From Lithospermum erythrorhizon (lineage: Eukaryota > Streptophyta > Magnoliopsida > Boraginales > Boraginaceae): a stretch of 64,000 nucleotides of DNA. The stretch is from the NCBI GenBank assembly GCA_019722365.1, contig JADFUC010001025.1, positions 310,001 to 374,000 on the forward strand, in the 5' to 3' direction. Every line of letters starts with the position of its first letter. Position 1 is the first letter of the stretch. Under the pieces are notes generated by a model that was given only the letters and a program-made list of their open reading frames with translations, was not told where the DNA came from and did not search any database. Of this stretch, positions 60,067 to 64,000 are shown in pieces. Made by a program: the position numbers and the translations under genes.

Positions 60067-60600
60067 CTACCAATCTTGTGTATTCTTGATCATCAGAAGC
60101 CTAGTGAATAAATCTTCCACAAATTTTGTAGAGATAGAATTATTAGAATTCTCATTGAAAACTTGATTTGTTTGTTCAGGAACTAAACTTCTCATAATTG
60201 GAAGATCGGAACCCAAAATAACATTGGAAGTCCATTGACTTTTGATAGAGATGATCCATTTATCTAAATTGATTGGAGAATGAGAAAAGATTCCTATGCA
60301 CAATTGATAATCAACGATTCCTTGATTATTGTTGTGGTTGACTTGATAGTTCCTCTTGTTGAGAAGAGTACAATTATTGAATAAGTAATTTTGTTGGAGG
60401 TCGTCAAACTCAAATTGTCTTGACAATTTGAATTTTCTATGACTCTGTTTATATTGAAATTCAAAAAGCCAATCTTTGAAGAAACCATTAGCTCTCGATA
60501 TGATTTTCATACTGTCAAAGGAGGTGTGGTTGAAAATCATATCATTTCTATGGAGCCAAATACTCAACAAAATACTACCAATTTTAATAATATTCTTTCT
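60067..60600 (-). pseudogene. LINE-like polyprotein C-terminal remnant
   Basis: The minus strand carries an open frame beginning IKIGSILLSIWLHRNDMIFN and continuing HTSFDSMKIISRANGFFKDW to a stop at 60067 (at least 167 codons). An IW-.RND-.F. block, then RA..F...W, is typical of the segment between the zinc-binding domain and the RNase H of plant LINE reverse transcriptases. No RT motif lies upstream in the window and the usual RNase H residues are not evident, so this is probably a 5'-truncated LINE. Host gene origin is possible. Confidence 0.5.
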
Positions 60601-61229
60601 ATTATCTGTAGAATTTTTTCATGGTTTTGAAAGCAAAAACAAACAAAATAGCGTAATGCAATCAAAGCAGTTAAGTAAAACATAAGAACAACTTGATCAT
60701 ATCTTGTTAATACGACGATAATTATAAAAAAGGAAGTTATTTCACCATCGGTTGAACAAAAAGTGCACCATATCAATGAAAGTGATGCTCTTCCTTTCTA
60801 GATTTATCTTTTGTCAGTAATCTATCAAGGAGAAGTTTTGAAATAAAAAATTTAATTTTTTGAAAGGTTCAAATACGCAAAGGTTGATCAAGTCGTATAC
60901 CGGCATTGCTTGCATTTTGTTTCTAGGAGTTGGGGAGTATTGTTTCGCTTTTGATTATGTTTCATCTTATCTCCATGTAACGGCTATGAATAGCCAAAGT
61001 TTAGAGAGATTGGGCTTAGTAGTAGATAACTATCAGAAGGCTATATATATACAACCATCATTCCCTAAATTTAATACGAGACTCTCATTATCGAATTTAG
61101 CAAAGTTGTTCTTGTTGTTTACAATTCCAAATTTTGATCGCAATTCAATGCGTTTCGAGTGTGATCTAGCTTCTATACCTAACATCCTGCACGAGCAAAG
61201 TGCCTGGTGAGACACAAAAACATCATCCA
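60601..61229. other. Spacer, possible copia leader
   Basis: The open stretch 60860-61210 (plus) has no recognisable domain. If the copia element to the right has a 5' LTR, it should lie here, but no primer-binding site or LTR pair can be seen because the right LTR is outside the window. Confidence 0.35.
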
Positions 61230-62010
61230 ATAAAACTCAAAATGGCGTAAGAGAAAACGATACACGATACCAAAATTTGACGGTCACTACGACTACTGAT
61301 GCAGCTCATGGAAAATCTGCTATGCATAAAAGGTCAAAGGGGAACAATTGAAAGAGGGTTTGTAGAACCATCGACACAAAGCATCTCTTACTAACAACCA
61401 GAGCCTTGGCTGATTTAATCGAGGATCAAAGATCATAAAGGAAACACTACTCATTTCGTGCAATGACAGACTGTTTCAGCAACTTTTTGGATCGAAGCAC
61501 TTCAAAGATTGTATGACTTTGAAAAAGAAGTACGGAGGAAATGACAAAAGCCAAGAGATCACCGGTAAATGCCTCGGTAAGAGATTTCGAGGTAATGGAA
61601 TGAATAAGAACGAACTATCGAGGATTACTTGGCAAAGAGTAAATGGGGCCAAACAAGTGTTATTAAACGAGAAATCATGACTCGACTCCAAGATTATAGA
61701 GAAGATTTTAAGGACATCGACGATAAGTTTACTTATATCAGAGTGTCAATCGAGGAATCAACCGACATCAAGCCTTTATCTGTCATTTAATTGCAAAGCA
61801 CACCCAACTCGCATGCAGCAGGCTTCTAGCGTATTCAACAAGCGATTTAGGTGATCAAGTTTTGTATGGAAGAGGAAAGTTATAATAAAGTGTGGACGTG
61901 GCTTCTCCAGAGGGAAGAGGGAAGAGGCAAACAACTTTACAACAAAGCCACAAGAGAGCGCTATATGTCACAACTTAGGACACTTTCAATATGAATGTCC
62001 TAATCAAACA
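61230..62010 (+). pseudogene. copia gag with CCHC zinc knuckle
   Basis: Fragments read TIPKFDGHYDYW, then LMENLL-like sequence, MTLKKKYGGNDKS, SKIIEKILRT, VSIEESTDIKPLS-like and ELQST-like sequence. The end is CHNLGHFQYECP (about 61967-62002), a knuckle lacking only its first cysteine pair member in frame. These are the UBN2-type gag blocks of plant copia elements. Frames shift at least five times. Confidence 0.8.
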
Positions 62011-62094
62011 AGCGAAGCTCATTACGTACCGCTGGACGGCTAAGAGAGTATGTTTTAATGGCTCAACGTAAGGGATAAATCAAACAAAGAAAGC

Positions 62095-62590
62095 AATGTA
62101 TGGTTCATCGATTCGACGCTTCTAATCACATGCGCAAATAACGAGAAACTTTGTTAGTCTGTATAAAACATATTCACATACAGAATATCGGGAAACAACA
62201 TCAAAATATTGGTCATAGAAAGGCAATGTGAAAATCACACTTAACGGGACTATTTCCATGGAGTAAGCAATGTATTTGGTTCCCCGAACTCAAAACAACT
62301 CCGCGAGCGTAAAAAGTACCCCAAGAGAAAGTGCTTAATGCTTTGTTCGGGTGAGAAATTTCAGACTATATCTCACCCAACAAAGCGGGAGGATTGCTCA
62401 AGAAAGGACGAGTACCAATAGAATGTTCACTGTGGATCTCGTGAGGTGCAAATGGCAGTGAAGAAATCGAGGAGCAGATGCTCACAAACTACCACATGTG
62501 AGAACTCACAAGGTTGCGGCACCAAAGATACGGGCATCTTAGTTTCAAGTGGCCAAGGACACCGCAAGAAAAGAAAATGGTAACAAAGTA
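62095..62590 (+). pseudogene. copia protease and pre-integrase remnant
   Basis: NVWFIDSTLLITCANNEKL at about 62095-62151 corresponds to the VWFLDSGCSNHMCG aspartic protease block, with the DSG glycine lost. At 62510-62590 the frame reads LRHQRYGHLSFKWPRT, matching LWH-RFGHLSFK-LK of the GAG-pre-integrase domain. Confidence 0.8.
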
Positions 62591-62639
62591 ATGCCGCATT
62601 TCAAGGCTATCACATGCGTGATTGTTTTAAAGGGGAGAC

Positions 62640-63360
62640 AACTAGGAATGTCATTCCAAAGCAATCACAACGGAGAGCAACTACAAAATGAGCTAATCCA
62701 TTCTCGATCAAGCATGGACCTATCTCACCAATATCAAACAAAGGAAAAAAGTATTTTTAAGTTTTATTGATGACTATAGAAAGTTACGGTCATATCTGTT
62801 AGCAAATAAATCGATACTCCGAATACCAAACAATTCAAAAGCATGGTAGAAAAGGAGACAAACGCGAGCATCAAATGTTCAAGCAAGCCGACAGAGAGAG
62901 AATACACCTCCATGTAATTTATGGTCGAAAATCGCGTTAAGGAAGCGGATCAAGAGACAAATTTTTACAATGCATATACTCCACAACAAAACGGAGTTGC
63001 CGCCGAGAGGAAAAAATAGACCGCCAAGTGAACATGGTCGTCATTATTAGTAGCAGCAAGATGCCTAAGTTTTGGGACTGAAGGGCCAACTGACTCCTTC
63101 TATGTTCTAAAATGTATGTCCAACATCGTCAAGAAAAATGTTACTCCACGTGAGGCTCGAGTGGAATTAAGCCTTCAAAGTGGAACACTTCATGGGACGC
63201 TTAGCACATGTTCACGCGCTAAGGTTAAGCATAGTTCGATAAAAGGAGTCAATGTGCATTTTCTCGGGATACAAGACACTAAAGCGGATATAGATTTTTC
63301 ACGTAGAAACAAAAAGAGTTGTGATTAGATGTCATATTTGAGGAAGATAAGCAATGGACC
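62640..63360 (+). pseudogene. copia integrase remnant
   Basis: Readable pieces: QRRATTK, HGPISPISNKGKKYFLSFID followed by DYRK (62709-62780), then QNGVAAERKNR (about 62986-63020), VTPREA (63140-63157) and SSIKGVNVHFLGIQDTKAD with the equivalent of VISRDVIFEEDKQW near 63305-63360. The FIDDY aspartate of the catalytic triad is retained. The order agrees with copia integrase. Confidence 0.82.
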
Positions 63361-63731
63361 GGGGAAAGAATACGAAAGAATGTGACCGCGCACGTTGAAC
63401 GGAATGACGCATTACCGCGATGAAATCATGTCGGAAGCAACCAAACGCGAACCTCAAGTGAAATTCGGTGAAAGAGCCAAACGTAGAACATGTGGGAAAA
63501 TGAGGTCGAACATGAATCTTCAACCGATCACACAATGTAAATAAACGGCGAGTAGCCCAACCAAAGAAGAAGTGGAAGACTACGTAGAGTACCTACTGGA
63601 TTTGGTAGACTATGTCACAGAGAAGATCTAAGTAATGAAGATGTAAGGAATACGGTTCAAGAAATAAGCATCGTGACCTATTCGAGCGTTGTTTGAATAT
63701 ACATCCAGTACAAGGAAGCCAGTAAAGTACG

Positions 63732-64000
63732 GTGTTTGAGGATCAGAATGGAAAGCGGTATAAACCTTCAATCATAAAAACAACACCGGACAATGCACTA
63801 CCGCAGGACACGCACAGTGTAAAATGGATATTCAAAACAAAGAGAGATGAGAATGGAGAGATCACCAAACACAAGGCTAGGCTGATGGCAAAAGGATATT
63901 CACAAAAGGAAGGAATTGATTATTCTCGGAGGTCTTCAGACTGTGAGTAAGGACGGATATGTACGAGACTAATCATTGGTCTGGCCGCACATAAGTGGAT
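63732..64000 (+). pseudogene. Start of copia reverse transcriptase
   Basis: The frame reads ALPQDTHSVKWIFKTKRDEN then GEITKHKARLMAKGYSQKEG and IDYS before a shift, then RLIIGLAAHKW at the right edge. VKWIFKTK and KARLVAKGY are the N-terminal blocks of Ty1-copia RT. The catalytic YVDD should lie a few hundred bases beyond the window. Confidence 0.88.

Larger units (their letters stand above)
61230..64000 (+). mobile_element. Ty1-copia retrotransposon, right end cut by window
   Basis: Plus-strand copia internal region in canonical order: gag (61230-62010), protease (62095-62150), pre-integrase (62510-62590), integrase (62640-63360), start of RT (63732-64000). RNase H and the 3' LTR would lie beyond 64000. 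Stops and frameshifts occur throughout. It is a different family from the copia element at 631-7190: its gag starts with a PKFDGHYDYW-type block. Confidence 0.85.

Noticed and set aside
60860..61210. Plus-strand 116-codon open frame as a host gene
   Set aside because: No recognisable domain or introns; it directly precedes copia gag and is more likely leader or LTR sequence, but this is unproven.

Overview
The window is nuclear DNA of a flowering plant, most likely a eudicot. The evidence is three intron-rich genes with GT-AG junctions that encode plant proteins, set in AT-rich, repeat-filled DNA with typical plant retrotransposons (Ty1-copia, Ty3-gypsy of Tat type with a second RNase H, and Ty3-gypsy chromovirus) and Stowaway-like MITEs. 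I did not identify the species. No bacterial-style operons, rRNA, tRNA or CRISPR arrays were seen.

Three apparently intact host genes were assembled exon by exon, all on the minus strand: (1) 8039-13926, a REDUCED WALL ACETYLATION (RWA) polysaccharide O-acetyltransferase, 15 coding exons; (2) 27849-29778, a plant PP2C-type Ser/Thr phosphatase, 5 exons, 361 aa; (3) 53383-58076, a lipase class 3 / mono-diacylglycerol lipase, 7 exons, 646 aa. They act in different places (wall polysaccharide acetylation, protein dephosphorylation, lipid hydrolysis) and do not form a pathway cluster. A one-exon fragment of a 26S proteasome AAA ATPase (RPT3-like) lies at 36093-36196.

Layout: 1-630 pyrimidine-rich and AT-rich sequence; 631-7190 decayed copia element (minus) with a long leader that holds a promoter-plus-signal-peptide-like mini-gene; 8039-13926 RWA; 14190-16885 LTR-flanked element without coding capacity (LARD-like); 17225-24805 decayed Tat-type gypsy element (minus) with a large internal tandem duplication; 26650-35880 two inverted arrays of a minisatellite with a period near 30 bp, surrounding the PP2C gene (possible fold-back transposon); 36093-41105 RPT3 fragment, gypsy-LTR-like DNA and a probable solo copia LTR; 42701-52407 chromovirus (plus) with LTRs of about 2.4 kb, primer-binding site, purine tract and near-matching flanking pentamers; 53383-58076 lipase gene with minisatellites in intron 1 and just upstream of the start codon, plus a 30-base G run in intron 3; 60067-60600 LINE-like 3' coding remnant; 61230-64000 copia element (plus) running off the right edge.

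The strongest candidate for something undescribed is the pair of inverted minisatellite arms 7.7 kb apart around an intact PP2C gene. Their architecture resembles Drosophila FB fold-back transposons.
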